Part shown: positions 32,039 to 42,200 of the stretch, one piece after another | How the letters are laid out: each line of letters starts with the position of its first letter | Numbering within the stretch: position 1 is the stretch's first letter | Assembly (NCBI GenBank): GCA_905221605.1 | Contig: CAJNDS010002066.1 | Coordinates: forward strand, 165,001 to 222,500 | Direction of reading: 5' to 3' | Origin: Symbiodinium natans | Lineage: Eukaryota; Sar; Dinophyceae; Suessiales; Symbiodiniaceae | Length of the DNA: 57,500 nucleotides | Made by a program: the position numbers and the translations under genes | The notes under the pieces: model-generated | Seen by the model: only the letters and a program-made list of their open reading frames with translations | Database searches by the model: none | What the model was told of the DNA's origin: nothing

Positions 32039-32368
32039 CTGCGCGAGGAGCGCGTCGAGGGCCGCGACGTCGTAGTACTCCCGGTATGAGGGGATGCTGT
32101 TCACGGAGCGCGGCTCAGAGTCCTGCCGCCGCTGGTACCTGCTGCTGCCGTAGTCCAGCGTGAGCTCAGGGAACTGGCTCTCCATGCATGTGCTCGTGGA
32201 TCAGTTGTTCGACGTTCCACGCCGAGCCGTGCCACAGCGACACGAACAGTAATTCGGCGCCCTTCAGCTTCGTCAGGCGCCGGTACAGTCCAACGCCTTG
32301 AGGCGGGAGATCTCCCGTACGTCGCGGGCGCCAATCCAGTAAGGCCGCGGTCTGTCCACGGCGACGAA
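32039..32368 (-). pseudogene. Frameshifted protein-coding fragment, unknown family
   Basis: Three minus-strand frames join into one plausible protein of about 108 residues. Segment 1 reads DRPRPYWIGARDVREISRLK, segment 2 reads LTKLKGAELLFVSLWHGSAW and segment 3 reads ESQFPELTLDYGSSRYQRRQ, followed by about 30 more residues. Codons are mostly G/C-ending. The first break, near 32288, looks like loss of one base. The second lies at a CATGCATG (32183-32190), as if CATG had been duplicated. Both ends abut CCCTAAA-type repeat. Sequencing error could explain the breaks, but two in 330 bp with a clean 4-bp duplication suggests a decayed gene piece. Function not recognised. Confidence 0.6.
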
Positions 32369-32735
32369 ACCCCTGAACCCTAAAAGGTCCAGCATCCCTC
32401 ACCCGCACCCCCCCCCCCTCAAACCCGCCTGGCTATTCGGGGATATGTTACGGGCTCACCCCTCCCGCTGCGAAACAAAATTGCTGACCTTCTACTTTTG
32501 GTAGTCTTCCTCCACAAGGATCCCACAACCTCCCCCAAAGCGGGACCCCAAGTTCTTCGAGCCCTGTCAGGAGGTATTTGGGGTTAATTGGGGGTAGGAG
32601 GGGTGCAGGGGGGGGGGGGTAGGAGGTGTGGGGGGGGGGGGGGGGGGGCATTGAAGAGGCCCGAAGCCCTACCGGCCCGAACCGCCAGCGTTCTGCTGAT
32701 CGTCGGGGAATAGGATTCAGAATAAAGCCCAAACC

Positions 32736-32838
32736 TTGGGATGTCTCCCCTTATACTGACAGTCCTTGATAGGGATTCCAATAGGGGGTACCTACACTCC
32801 CGATTTCAGGACTGTTAGTATCAGGAAGAACATCCCAT
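32736..32838. mobile_element. MITE family 4, intact
   Basis: About 30-bp inverted ends: TTGGGATGTCTCCCC TTATA CTGACAGTCCT at the left, AGGACTGTTAGTATCAGGAA GAACATCCCAT at the right. Confidence 0.75.
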
Positions 32839-33029
32839 CCTAAACCCTCCTTCGTTCCTGGACCCCAGCCGTGCCTTCTCTAAGTCTTTGGTGATCTTCG
32901 ACGAGGTGTTCTCCTTTTTGAAGGCTTCCTCGCGAAGATCAGGCTAGGGTGAAGTGCTCTCTGGGTTCCTTGGAGCACGTATGTCCCGCAATTGTGTAAG
33001 TCTACTGAAAACCTTGGAGGACTTTGGGG

Positions 33030-33125
33030 TGTATACTTATAACCCCACTTATAAGTCTACTGACAACCTGCTTGGAGGACTCCAGGGGCTTAATTTCTAC
33101 AGCCATAATATGGGCTATAAGTACC
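33030..33125. mobile_element. Possible decayed MITE family 1
   Basis: CTTATAACCCCACTTATAAG near the left and GGGCTATAAGTACC at the right resemble the interior and right part of family 1. Ends are lost. Confidence 0.3.
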
Positions 33126-33512
33126 CTAAACTCTAAACCCTAAACCCTCACTCAACCTTCAAGTACAGCTTAGACTGCACCCTCGCTCCTGTCTTTTCAG
33201 TGAGCGTCCGCCAGCAGCCGCTGTTCCTTGAGGCTTGGCTTAGGGTTTAGGGTTTTAGGTTTTAGGGTTAAGGTCTGGGTTCAGGGTTCAGGGTTCAGGG
33301 TTCAGGGTTCAGGGTTCAGGGTTCAGGGTTTAGGGTTTAGGGTTTAGGGTCTGGGGTTTAGGGTTTAGGGTTTAGGGATAAGGGTTTAGGGTTTAGGGTT
33401 TAGGGCTGATGCGGGGTGTGCTTTTGGGTCGCCTTCTCTTCAGGAAGGTGACTCAAAGCCACCAGTCTGCAACCCCCTAAACCCTAAACCCTGAACCCCT
33501 AAGCCCTAAACC

Positions 33513-35843
33513 TGCTACGCAAGACTTGGGGGTTGTCTTTACGTCGACCCTTCGATGCACAGCAAGCAAGATGAATGAGCGGTTGCAGGGCAATTTGAGC
33601 AAGCTTGATCGACTGAGATTAATGCCGTGGGCTGCCAGCAGAAAGAGTCAGGTTCTAACGCGAGTTGTAGTGCCTTCTGTCTTGTATGGATCTACCTTCG
33701 CTTCTACCTCGAAGTCTTTTGTTTCCAATCTCAGGGGAAAGTTCAATGTGGCGATCTGGGGAAAGCAGTCTCAGAGAAGCCACCATCTGGCGCCTCTGTT
33801 CGGAACAGCCACAGAGTATGAACCTTTCTTCATCATTTTCTGGAGTCGAGTGAGGACATTGCGTAGGGCAGTTGCCAGAGATCAAGACAACACATTGCGC
33901 AGATGGAATCGGGCTATTAACAACCCGAAGGCTTCTGGACCGCTAAAGTATCTCTTTGAATTTTTGGGACAGGTTCGTTGGCAGCCGCTTGCAGATTTTC
34001 AGGTACAGACAGCCAAAGATGAACTTTCGTTGGCTTTTGAGGACAGGGCTAAAATCGATGAAAGATTGCACCAGGAGTGGCTGCAGGTCATTGCGCAGTC
34101 TCAATCTGAAAAGGATGGGCTACATATGATAGGTGCTGTTGATTGGCCCCTTACCAAAAGATTGCGCAAAGAATCCAAGCAGGCCCCACAGGTCCTTGGA
34201 AGCTTCACGTCTGGCGCGGCTATTTTTTGTGAGCGCAAAAAGCATTTCTTGAATGAGCAAGAACAAAGATGCAGGCACTGTGGAGGATGGGACTCTCAAC
34301 GACATAGACTTTTTGAGTGCAACCACCTCGTCAGCTGTCGCAATGGTCTTCCAATCGCAGAGATGAGCCAAGGCCCTGTTCTGCAAAATGAGCGAGGATT
34401 GTTCAAGTTGCCTTTAGCCATACAGGAGTGGTACGATCATGTTGCGCAAATCCCGTGGCCAGCTTTTGCAACCATGTTCCGTGAAACAGTGCATCTTTTC
34501 ACTGATGGTTCAACAAATGGTTTGGACGTGCTGCCTAAGAGTGCATGGGCAGTCACTTGGGCCAAACAAGGTTCGTTTGAGTTCGTTGAAGTTGACCGTG
34601 GATTGGTGCCTGAAGAGCAGACGAATTATCGCGCAGAAGCGTTTGCAGTTCTGGCAGCCATTCAGCGTGCAACACATGCGTACCTTTACATCGATAACCT
34701 TTCAGTGGTTCAAGGTTTGCATCGACTCCAGTCTGAAGGTTGGAATGAGGTTTGGTGGTCAAATCAGGCAGAAGCGGCTGTTTGGAGACGCATTTGGAAC
34801 TGCTGGCGAACAAAGTCTCCAGCGACCTGGGTGATAAAACATGTGCATTCCCACAAAGAGCTGACGACAGCGTCGCATGATTTGGAGGCGTGGTGCTTTT
34901 TCCACAACGACGCTGTCGATAGGAGGGCAAAACTGTCGAATGCTGACAGGCCTGAATTGCAAGTCAAGTTATATAAACGGGCAGTGCAGGAGTATCGGCG
35001 TTTGCAGCACACATCAGCCAACATTTTCCAGCTGCAAAAGAATGTCCTGGAGGGTGCTGGAACGAACCAGAACGATAACCAGGCCCTGGAGCTAGCTGCA
35101 ACACGAGAGCCGTTGGATGAGCAGGGTTCTCAGGCAACCTTTGTCGTGCAAACAAGCCATGTTGACTTCGGAGCGTCACTGATGTGCCCGCGGTTTTTGC
35201 ATGTTTTGGCTGGGTTCCTAAATGGAGAGTGGACTGAATGTCCTGCTGGCATTAGTATTTGCGAGCTCTATATGGCTTTTGTTGAAGATTGTGAAAGGCT
35301 GGTTCCAATCAATGTTGGAGCATGGAAACAGGACCAGTTGCCCTTGAAATGGCGCTCCACGGCACCGAGCGCGTGGCTACATGAAACTGATTATGCTGAG
35401 TTGGCTTTTGCCAGACAGGTGCTCTCAAAACAAATCACAACGTTCCTTCATGCTCTCAAGACAGTTGTGAGTTGCTGCAAGATACCAGTTACTTTTCTGA
35501 GATGCAAATCTCTCTCTCATGTAGGCCATGCACAGCATGTTCCATCACTGTCTGCAATGCCTTCTCGCTGTTTCGTACAGTCCAGGCAGCGTTTGAGTAA
35601 ACAACTTCATGGTTTGTCACTTGGCAGTTTCCTGAGGAAACGCTTTGACCCACATGTAACGCCTGCGCCGTGTGCCATACAGCAGGCACCGCTCCAGGCA
35701 ATTTGGAATGCTTATTACAGGAAAGGCAGGCACTGACACCTGCGCTGGATATTCCATCGCTCTTTCTTTCAATCTCATTAATTCAATTCGCTATTTTCTT
35801 CGTCCGAATCTTTCGTCAAAAGTGTCCGCAGACTGCTTGCATA
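33513..35843 (+). mobile_element. 5'-truncated LINE flanked by CCCTAAA repeats
   Basis: The LINE sequence starts directly after a degenerate CCCTAAA array (33475-33512) and stops about 105 bp after the ORF stop, where it passes straight into CCCCTAAA-type repeats (35844-35903). No poly(A) tail and no obvious target-site duplication other than the telomeric repeat itself are visible. Truncation at the 5' end is typical of LINE insertion. Flanks of the same telomeric orientation on both sides are what insertion into a telomeric array would leave. Confidence 0.75.
33526..35736 (+). CDS. LINE retrotransposon ORF2, C-terminal part (reverse transcriptase thumb, zinc knuckle, RNase H)
   Basis: This is the 3' part of a non-LTR retrotransposon polyprotein, 736 codons open from a TTG and ending in TGA; the frame runs on upstream into telomeric repeat, so the true start is missing. 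Residues 1-60 (LGVVFTS, then a block ending VVVPSVLYG) match the end of a LINE reverse transcriptase, where thumb-domain segments of this form are common. A C-x2-C-x7-H-x4-C knuckle lies at C249, C252, H260, C265. An RNase H domain covers about 320-470, with candidate catalytic D327 (FTDGS), E371 (YRAE), D390 (YIDN), H443 and D465 (HNDAVD), all present. The last 250 residues are unassigned. The frame is uninterrupted, suggesting a fairly young copy. The endonuclease and the RT palm with its catalytic aspartates are absent, so this copy cannot be autonomous. Confidence 0.9.
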   Translation: MGVVFTSTLRCTASKMNERLQGNLSKLDRLRLMPWAASRKSQVLTRVVVPSVLYGSTFASTSKSFVSNLRGKFNVAIWGKQSQRSHHLAPLFGTATEYEPFFIIFWSRVRTLRRAVARDQDNTLRRWNRAINNPKASGPLKYLFEFLGQVRWQPLADFQVQTAKDELSLAFEDRAKIDERLHQEWLQVIAQSQSEKDGLHMIGAVDWPLTKRLRKESKQAPQVLGSFTSGAAIFCERKKHFLNEQEQRCRHCGGWDSQRHRLFECNHLVSCRNGLPIAEMSQGPVLQNERGLFKLPLAIQEWYDHVAQIPWPAFATMFRETVHLFTDGSTNGLDVLPKSAWAVTWAKQGSFEFVEVDRGLVPEEQTNYRAEAFAVLAAIQRATHAYLYIDNLSVVQGLHRLQSEGWNEVWWSNQAEAAVWRRIWNCWRTKSPATWVIKHVHSHKELTTASHDLEAWCFFHNDAVDRRAKLSNADRPELQVKLYKRAVQEYRRLQHTSANIFQLQKNVLEGAGTNQNDNQALELAATREPLDEQGSQATFVVQTSHVDFGASLMCPRFLHVLAGFLNGEWTECPAGISICELYMAFVEDCERLVPINVGAWKQDQLPLKWRSTAPSAWLHETDYAELAFARQVLSKQITTFLHALKTVVSCCKIPVTFLRCKSLSHVGHAQHVPSLSAMPSRCFVQSRQRLSKQLHGLSLGSFLRKRFDPHVTPAPCAIQQAPLQAIWNAYYRKGRH

Positions 35844-35971
35844 AACCCCTAAACCCCTAAACCCGTAAACCCCTGAACCCTAAACCCCTGAACCCCAAAC
35901 CCTGCACAGGAGTCTGCTGAGCACGCCTTCCCCCCTTTTTTTCGGGTTTGGGGGTGAGCCCCTTCCTCCCG

Positions 35972-36006
<35 letters not shown>

Positions 36007-36660
36007 TTCAGGAAAAAAACACAGTTTGCTAGGCGGCCCCCCCTGACCAAAAAAACAAACCTGCTCCTATGTCTGCTCCTCTTAAGCCCAGTAAGGATAG
36101 AATCACATCCTGGGAGTCAACCCTTAAACAGTAAACCCTAAACTCTAAACCCTAAACCAACCTAGGAGCAAACAAGGAACCCTTTTTGATTTAGCTATAA
36201 TAAGCTATAAACAGAATAAAGGTGCTACTGGGTCCAAGATCCCTAAACCTAGACCTTACGAGGATCAATCCTGTATTAAAGGTTCTTTTGTCAGCCCTAC
36301 GACGAAGGGCTTAGGGTTTTATAGGGCTTGGAAGTTTAGGGTTTAGGGTGCACAGGGCTTAAACCCTAAACCCTGAACCGTAAACCCTGTTTAGGGTGTA
36401 AAAGGTGTATAGTGCTTAAGGTTTAGGGTTTACTGGGCTTCGACCCAGCACTCTTTCTTACTTCAAGGGCAAAAGCGGTTAAACTTGTTGATTCCTACTA
36501 AATAAGAAAACCCGAACAGTTCAGAGTTCAACCATTGGGTTTCGGGGCTTAGGGGCTTCGGGGCCTAGGGGCTTAGGGGAGTAGGCACCCTAAACCCTAA
36601 ACCCCAAACCCTAAACCCTAAACCCTGAACCCTGAACCCTAAACCCTAAACCCTAAACTC

Positions 36661-36759
36661 TGTGCAGCTGAATGGACTGGTCGATTGGTTCTGCGGCTTC
36701 TGCTCCCACGGGAACTCGCGGGCCACCTTCTCCTTGGCGGCCTCCTTCAGCTCCTGGTG
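36661..36759 (-). CDS. Exon-like island in CCCTAAA/TTTAGGG bracket
   Basis: 33 minus-strand codons, 29 G/C-ending: HQELKEAAKEKVAREFPWEQ, then KPQNQSTSPFSCT. A charged helix followed by a polar stretch. The CCCTAAA array ends at 36660 and the TTTAGGG array starts at 36763. Best example of the bracket layout. Confidence 0.65.
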
Positions 36760-36762
36760 GAG

Positions 36763-36893
36763 GGTTTAGGGTTTAGGGTTTAGGGTTTAGGGTTTAGGGT
36801 TTAGGGTTTAGGGTTTAGGGTTTAGGGTTTAGGGTTTAGGGTTTAGGGTTTAGGGTTTAGGGTTTAGGGTTTAGGGTTTAGGGTTAGGGTTTA
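36763..36893 (+). repeat. Telomere-type array (TTTAGGG)
   Basis: About 18 units; right side of the bracket around island 36661-36759. Confidence 0.97.
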
Positions 36894-36923
36894 GGAACGG
36901 TTTAGGGTTTAGGGTTTAGGGCT

Positions 36924-36977
36924 ACTAGGACCCGGAAAACCTTCAGCTCCTTCTGTGGGGCCATGGAGGTGTTCAGG
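36924..36977 (+). CDS. Exon-like island
   Basis: TRTRKTFSSFCGAMEVFR between two TTTAGGG arrays. Confidence 0.4.
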
Positions 36978-37340
36978 GTTTAGGGTTCAGGGTTCAGGGT
37001 CTAGGGTTCGTAGAGTGAGCATGCAGGGTGCAGGTGGCAGGGCTTAGCCGGGTGGCGAGGGAGCCAATGCCCCTTAATCTTAATGTTAACCTAAGACTTA
37101 TAAGCCCCCCCTCAATTAAGGAATCCCAATCCCGGAACTCAATCAGAAACCCCCCCCTCAATTAAGGAATCCTGGTCCAGGGCCCGATTTTTTTTTCTAT
37201 GGTACCTTTTGGGTAGGTCAACCCCCTCAATAGGGGGTCGGGGCGGAAACAAAAAACAATTGAGACCGGGGGGGGGGGGGTGTGTTTAATTCGAGGTCAA
37301 CATTAGAAATTATGCCGGGTTTTGGGCTTAGGGTTTAGGG

Positions 37341-37415
37341 GACTGGGCTGGGCGCGTCGGGAACCCGCCACGCCTTGTCATGAGGGGCTGCAGAAAGACT
37401 CTTCTCATATCGTGC
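37341..37415 (-). CDS. Exon-like island
   Basis: 25 minus-strand codons ARYEKSLSAAPHDKAWRVPD, then APSPV. TTTAGGG on the left, CCCTAAA on the right. Confidence 0.4.
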
Positions 37416-38220
37416 TAAGCCCTAAACCCTAAACCCACGATCCTGCGAAACGGCAAACCTAAACCTGAACCTCAAATCCTGAAGAGACCCCAAGGGTCCA
37501 CCAAGAGGTTCCTGGAATGTAGTTCTTGGTTGGTAGGAATAGAGTCCGAGGTACGAGCTTGGTTTCATGCTGATGGTTTTAACCCCAAGCCCTGAATCCA
37601 AAACCCTCAACCTTTACAAGGGCTTAGGGCTTGGGTCGTACTCCTAGGCTTGTATACTCCCAAGACAGCCCCTATATTCCCTATGTACGGGATGGTGTTA
37701 AAAAGGGTCCCAAACAAGGTTAGGGGTAGAACATGGCAAAGTCGGCAAAGTCTTCAAAGTAGGGCAGTGTGGGGTGCTCGTGGGGTCACAGGAAAGTTTA
37801 GGGCTTAGGACAATCCTGAACGATGCTCAACGATGCTCAACGCTCCCATCACGGGCCCGAATCACTCCCGAACCCCCCTTCTAACCCTACTCCATAAACC
37901 CCAACAGCCCTGAAGCACCGAACCTGAAGCCCTACACGCACCCAAAGATGAAACTGAGCATGCGACTTGCCAGAGCTTTCCTCGACACTTCAAGCACGGG
38001 AGGAGGGGGGGGGGGAAGGGCAAGGGTCATCCGGGGTGGGGTTCACTAAGGACCCTGAACCCGAAGCCCTAAACCCTACACATCTCTCCTGCACACAGGG
38101 TACAAAACCCGAAGCCCTAAACCCTAATTTTGGAAGTAGGGTGTAGAGCTTCAGGGGGGCTCGGTATGTGTAGGATGTAGGGGCCGGTGCTTGAAGGAGT
38201 GGACCTCCAGGTTCTTGAAA

Positions 38221-38360
38221 GGTTCATGGGTACCTTTTTCACCAAGTGCAGCTGTACTTCTAGCCCACTTACAAGCCCCTCAAGTGCCAGAGTATGGTGA
38301 GAAGTACAGTTGTCAGTAAAGTGATAACTGGTTGAAAAACTCTTCCATGAACCTCCAAGT
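38221..38360. mobile_element. MITE family 1, full copy
   Basis: GGTTCATGGGTACCTTTTTC at the left, TTCCATGAACCTCCAAGTA at the right, interior CCCCTCAAGTGCC. Diverged but intact ends. Confidence 0.7.
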
Positions 38361-38663
38361 AGGGCTCATCCCGCATTTAGGATACTTAGGAGATTCAGGG
38401 TATAGGGTTTCCCCAACCCCCACCACCCCCCTGCCCGAGGCTTCGTTGGCCCAGGCGAACAAACAACACATAGGTGCAGAGTGTGGAAGTCTTAGGGTTT
38501 AGGGTTTAGGGTTTTAGGGCTTAGGTTTAAGGGGGTTTAGGGTTTATAGGGTCCTGGGGTTTAGGGTTTAGGGTTTTCATCTTCTCCAGAGACGGCAGTC
38601 AGGTCCAACCATCTCAGGGTTTAGGGCTTAGGGTTTGAAAGGGTTCAGGGTTTAGGGGCCTAA

Positions 38664-38738
38664 ACCGCTCGCAGCCCGATAGAGTGCGGAACCCGAGAGG
38701 GAATCGACCCTGCTCTTGCGGGGCTTCCACAGGCTTTC
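38664..38738 (-). CDS. Exon-like island
   Basis: ESLWKPRKSRVDSLSGSALY, then RAASG, 25 codons on the minus strand. Confidence 0.45.
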
Positions 38739-38820
38739 AGGATGTAGGCTTTAGCGTTTAGGGTTTTAAAAGCGTAGGTCACTGAGATCTGGTTGAGGTT
38801 TTCAGAGTTTCAGGCTTAAG

Positions 38821-38925
38821 GAGGCTAAGCTCCAACAGCCAAGGACGCTACACAGCGGGAAGACACATCAGCGGCGGAACTACACATCAGGGCAACGCAA
38901 TCCCCGAGTCGATGCTGGAATCTAG
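38821..38925 (+). CDS. Exon-like island with stop
   Basis: 34 plus-strand codons EAKLQQPRTLHSGKTHQRRN, then YTSGQRNPRVDAGI and TAG. A family-2 MITE begins right after. Confidence 0.4.
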   Translation, partial: EAKLQQPRTLHSGKTHQRRNYTSGQRNPRVDAGI

Positions 38926-38926
38926 G

Positions 38927-39041
38927 TCCTAGGTTGCGAAGTAACCTAGGATTAAGAAGGTGCCCTTTTCTGCTGAAATGTGTTTATAAGGGAACCTACA
39001 CCCACCCAAAAAGGGGAACAAGGGCACTGCTGAGCATCCTA
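38927..39041. mobile_element. MITE family 2
   Basis: Shares GTAACCTAGGATTA near the left, AAGGGAACCT in the middle and AAGGGCACTGCTGAGCATCC at the right with the copies at 39.6, 51.2 and 52.9 kb. Confidence 0.6.
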
Positions 39042-39213
39042 AAGGCAAACCACCAGCATGGGTCAAAGTGCCGGATTTGCAGCGGACGCCGCGGCAAAAC
39101 CCGAAACCCGCTGAGCCGCTCTGAGCCGGACTTCTCCCGGAGGCCTAAACCCTAAACCCTAAACCCCCTAACCCCTAACCCCAACAACCCTAAACCCTAA
39201 GCCAGGGTTTGGG

Positions 39214-39309
39214 GGCTTCGTTGGCGTCCAAGGAGCCATTCTTGGAGCTTCGGTCGGAGAAGTGGTGATGCTCCACCTGCAGTTGTTTAAAGCGTGTGGA
39301 TCTTGCGGG
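39214..39309 (+). CDS. Exon-like island
   Basis: GFVGVQGAILGASVGEVVML, then HLQLFKACGSCG. A second frame (ASLASKEPFLELRSEKW) is open in the first half. Confidence 0.4.
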
Positions 39310-39599
39310 CTTAGGGTTTAGGGTTTTGGGGTTTAGGGTTTGGGGTTTAGGGTTTGGGGTTAAGGGTCTAGGGTTTAGGGTTTAGGGTTTAGGGCTGGCT
39401 CGGAGGAATGCATGGCAAACCCTAAGCCCCAAAGCTTGGAACTTCATAAGTAGCGATGAATTGAGTAGATCTTGCAATACACTGAGACCCTAAGCCCTAA
39501 ACCCTAAACCCTAAACCCTAAACCCCAAACCCTAAACTTGTGTCTAGGTTCCCAATTAAGTGCCCAGCTTCCTCGGACATCTGCTGCAAGGGGTTGAGG

Positions 39600-39712
39600 C
39601 TAGGTTGCCCAGTAACCTGGGATTAGACATCGTGCCCCGCTGTTTTGCCTACAGGGGTTTCTAAGGGAACCTGAACCCCCAAAAAGGGAATAAGGGCACC
39701 ACTGCGCATCCG
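39600..39712. mobile_element. MITE family 2
   Basis: CTAGGTTGCCCAGTAACCTG at the left, AATAAGGGCACCACTGCGCA at the right. Same orientation as the copy about 670 bp upstream. Confidence 0.6.
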
Positions 39713-39738
39713 AGTAGGGTTTAGAGGTTAGGGAATGC

Positions 39739-39804
39739 AAGGATCAACCTGCTGGCGACCCGAGGGCCGGCGCGAAGATGTCTGCGCGCACCGGTGCGGT
39801 TTAG
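39739..39804 (+). CDS. Exon-like island with stop
   Basis: KDQPAGDPRAGAKMSARTGA, then V and TAG from the first TTTAGGG unit. Confidence 0.35.
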   Translation, partial: KDQPAGDPRAGAKMSARTGAV

Positions 39805-39927
39805 GGTTTAGGGTTTAGGGTTTAGGGTTTAGGGTTTGGGGTTTGGGGTTTGGAGTTTGGGGTTTGGGGTTTGGGGTTTGGGGTTTGGGGTTTGGGGTTT
39901 AGGATTTAGGGTTTAGGGTTTAGGGTC
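39800..39927 (+). repeat. Telomere-type array with TTTGGGG block
   Basis: Five TTTAGGG, then nine TTTGGGG, then TTTAGGG again. TTTGGGG blocks recur at 48593-48690 and 51716-51762. Confidence 0.95.
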
Positions 39928-40150
39928 TACATGTCCAGGACTGAACTTGTGTTGTCCAATCGCCCATGGGTTTGATCATGTCAGGCCTTGCTAGCCTTAC
40001 AAGCCATAGCACCTTCATCAGCACTTCACACGCGTTTGGAGCGGCCCGTGCGTACTTCCTGGCCACGTAGCGCGATCTCCTCACCCATACCCGCTGTTCC
40101 GCTCGCACCTTCGCCCTCCACGCCGGAAGATGGGTTGATCCCCGGCTCAT
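39927..40150 (-). pseudogene. Possible Copia-type reverse transcriptase fragment
   Basis: About 75 minus-strand codons bounded on both sides by telomeric arrays. The segment ending VLWLVRLARPDM and followed by a W-rich stretch resembles the part of Copia-type (RVT_2) polymerases with the pattern L..ARxxRPD. The preceding residues are basic (YVARKYARAAPN). No catalytic YVDD motif is in the piece. The assignment rests on one short motif and could be wrong. Confidence 0.4.
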
Positions 40151-40242
40151 GACCCTAAACCCTAAACCCTAAACCCTAAACCCTAAACCCTAAACCCTAA
40201 ACCCTAAACCCTAAACCCTAAAAAGCAGAACGCCCAGCTCGG

Positions 40243-40290
40243 ATGATCGCCACATATCTCCACCGTCACAAGTACAAAGTGGCGAAGTAG
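40243..40290 (+). CDS. Short exon-like island
   Basis: MIATYLHRHKYKVAK and TAG, right of a CCCTAAA array. Only 15 codons. Confidence 0.25.
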   Translation: MIATYLHRHKYKVAK

Positions 40291-40530
40291 GGTTCTCAAG
40301 TATCCCTAAACCCCTGCTAAACCCCACAACCCGAAGCCCTCTAACCCTGAACCCCTCAACCCTAAACCCCTAAACCCGAACCCCTATTCATATAAAACCC
40401 AAGTGAGGTCTCCCTCGGGCAGCTTTATCGTGCTGAGGGTCTCGGGTTACGGTTCAGGATTTAGGGTTGCTGCCTACAAAATAAGCAGTAACTACTACAG
40501 CTTTACCATTCTTCAGCAAGGGGCACAATA

Positions 40531-40623
40531 AGCCCTAAGCCCTAAGCCCTAAGCCCTAAGCCCGAAGCCCTAGGCCCTAAGCCCTAAGCCCTAAGCCCTA
40601 AGCCCTAGGCCCTAAGCCCTAAG
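40531..40623 (-). repeat. Variant array (CCCTAAG)
   Basis: About 13 CCCTAAG units with two CCCTAGG; no canonical unit inside. Confidence 0.9.
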
Positions 40624-41241
40624 GTTCCCCCCTTAAATAGCCCTAATTCGGCTTAATTATCCCTGAATCGCCTTGATGATGGGGGGAACCTAGGAGGGGG
40701 TAGTAGGGGAGCCCATGATAAGCCCTAAGCCCTCAACCCTGAACACGAACCCCTCTCGAGGCCTCATGGAAGCGGTACCCAGACTGTCGCATCCGGATCG
40801 CTTCCTGCAGAGTCTAGGGTTTAGAGCTTGGGTTTAGGGTTTAGGGTTTAGGGTATAGGGTTTGGGGTTTAGGGCTTAGGGCTTAGGGCTTAGGGTTTAG
40901 TGTTTAGGGTTTAGGGTTTACGGTTGAGGGGTGAGGGGTGAGGGTTGAGGGATTAGGGTTTCGGGCTGTCCTAGAAGGGCCTAAGACAACTGAATGTCTG
41001 TGGGCTATGTAGGTTTCAAAGGGAAGGCTTTAGCCGGTAGAACCTACATGTGAAATTCCAAATAAACCCCATTTCAGGGATTAGGCCTCAACCCAGTGAC
41101 GTCAAGGATTTAGGGTTTAGTGTCTCAGGGTCTAAACCCTACGACGCTCTACACCCTTACCCAACCGAAAAGCTTCCTAACCCACCATTTTGCTCAAGAA
41201 GCATCAAACCAATTGGAGATAGTAAGTCCTTTGTGTTGCCC

Positions 41242-41296
41242 TTATAAGGAAGAACCACTTTGATATTGTTTTTCTAATTTTTGGGGGGTTCTTAAG
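41242..41296. repeat. Family 6 unit, reverse orientation
   Basis: TTATAAGGAAGAACCACTTT at the left and TTTGGGGGGTTCTTAAGCA at the right, the complement of the 19.4 kb units. Confidence 0.5.
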
Positions 41297-42022
41297 CAAA
41301 TAGTCGTAACCCACCGAGAGCCAAATGACTTCGGGGGGATTCGGGGTGACGGCTGTGTCCTACTTGCGAAGAATAGGCACTGGGGTCGAGGGTTTAGGGG
41401 TACCAGGGCCCCACCCACTTGTTCTGTGTGGCCTTGTGGGGTTTGGTTTATCTCCACAAAACAAAGCTTCCCTCATACCCCCTCGTCCCCCCCCCCCCCC
41501 CCGCCCCCAACAAACAGGTAAATACGAGAATCTTACGATGCAACCCCCCCCCCCCGCCCCCGGGCAAAATCCCCAATTCTTTTGGGCACCCCTATGTTCG
41601 GAAACTTCGATAAAAATAACAAAACAACTGAAACTTAAACCGTAAACCATCCCCCCCCTCGTGCAGACCATGACTGTGGCTGTTGAGGGTGTTGAGGGTT
41701 AGGTTTTCGGGTTCGGGGTTTAGGGTTAGGTTTTCGGGCTGCGTAAGCGACGAAGGCTTGAAGACTCTTGACCAAAAGAAGCCTCGCGGGATTTGGTTCA
41801 GGGTTTAGGGGTTAGAGGGTTTGGGTTTACAGGGCTAGGTGTTTAGGGAGGATTTACGGCGCGAGTTGCTATTGGGAACTGGCGCTGGATGGAATCCTCT
41901 AAGTAGGCGTGTCTACCTTCCAGATCCTCCCAAGGGGGTCTGGGTCTAGGGCTCCGGGTTTATAAATTATAGTTTGGGACTTTCCGGGCTTGAAAAGGGT
42001 TTAGGGCTCATCTACAGGGGTT

Positions 42023-42176
42023 ACTTGCAGGTTCATGGTACTTACCAACCAATTATAACTGGGCTTATAACCCTACTTATAATTGGGATAACCCTTATAA
42101 GGCCCTTTAGGGGTATTATAAGTAGGGTTATAAGTACAGTTATAACTGGTTAGTAAGTACCATGAACCTTCAAGTA
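42023..42176. mobile_element. MITE family 1, full copy with long inverted arms
   Basis: TACTTGCAGGTTCATGGTAC at the left and GTACCATGAACCTTCAAGTA at the right, with further inverted homology inward (ACCAATTATAACTG and CAGTTATAACTGGT). Most of the element is one imperfect palindrome. Confidence 0.8.
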
Positions 42177-42200
42177 GGGCCCAGGGTCTTAGGGTTTAGG

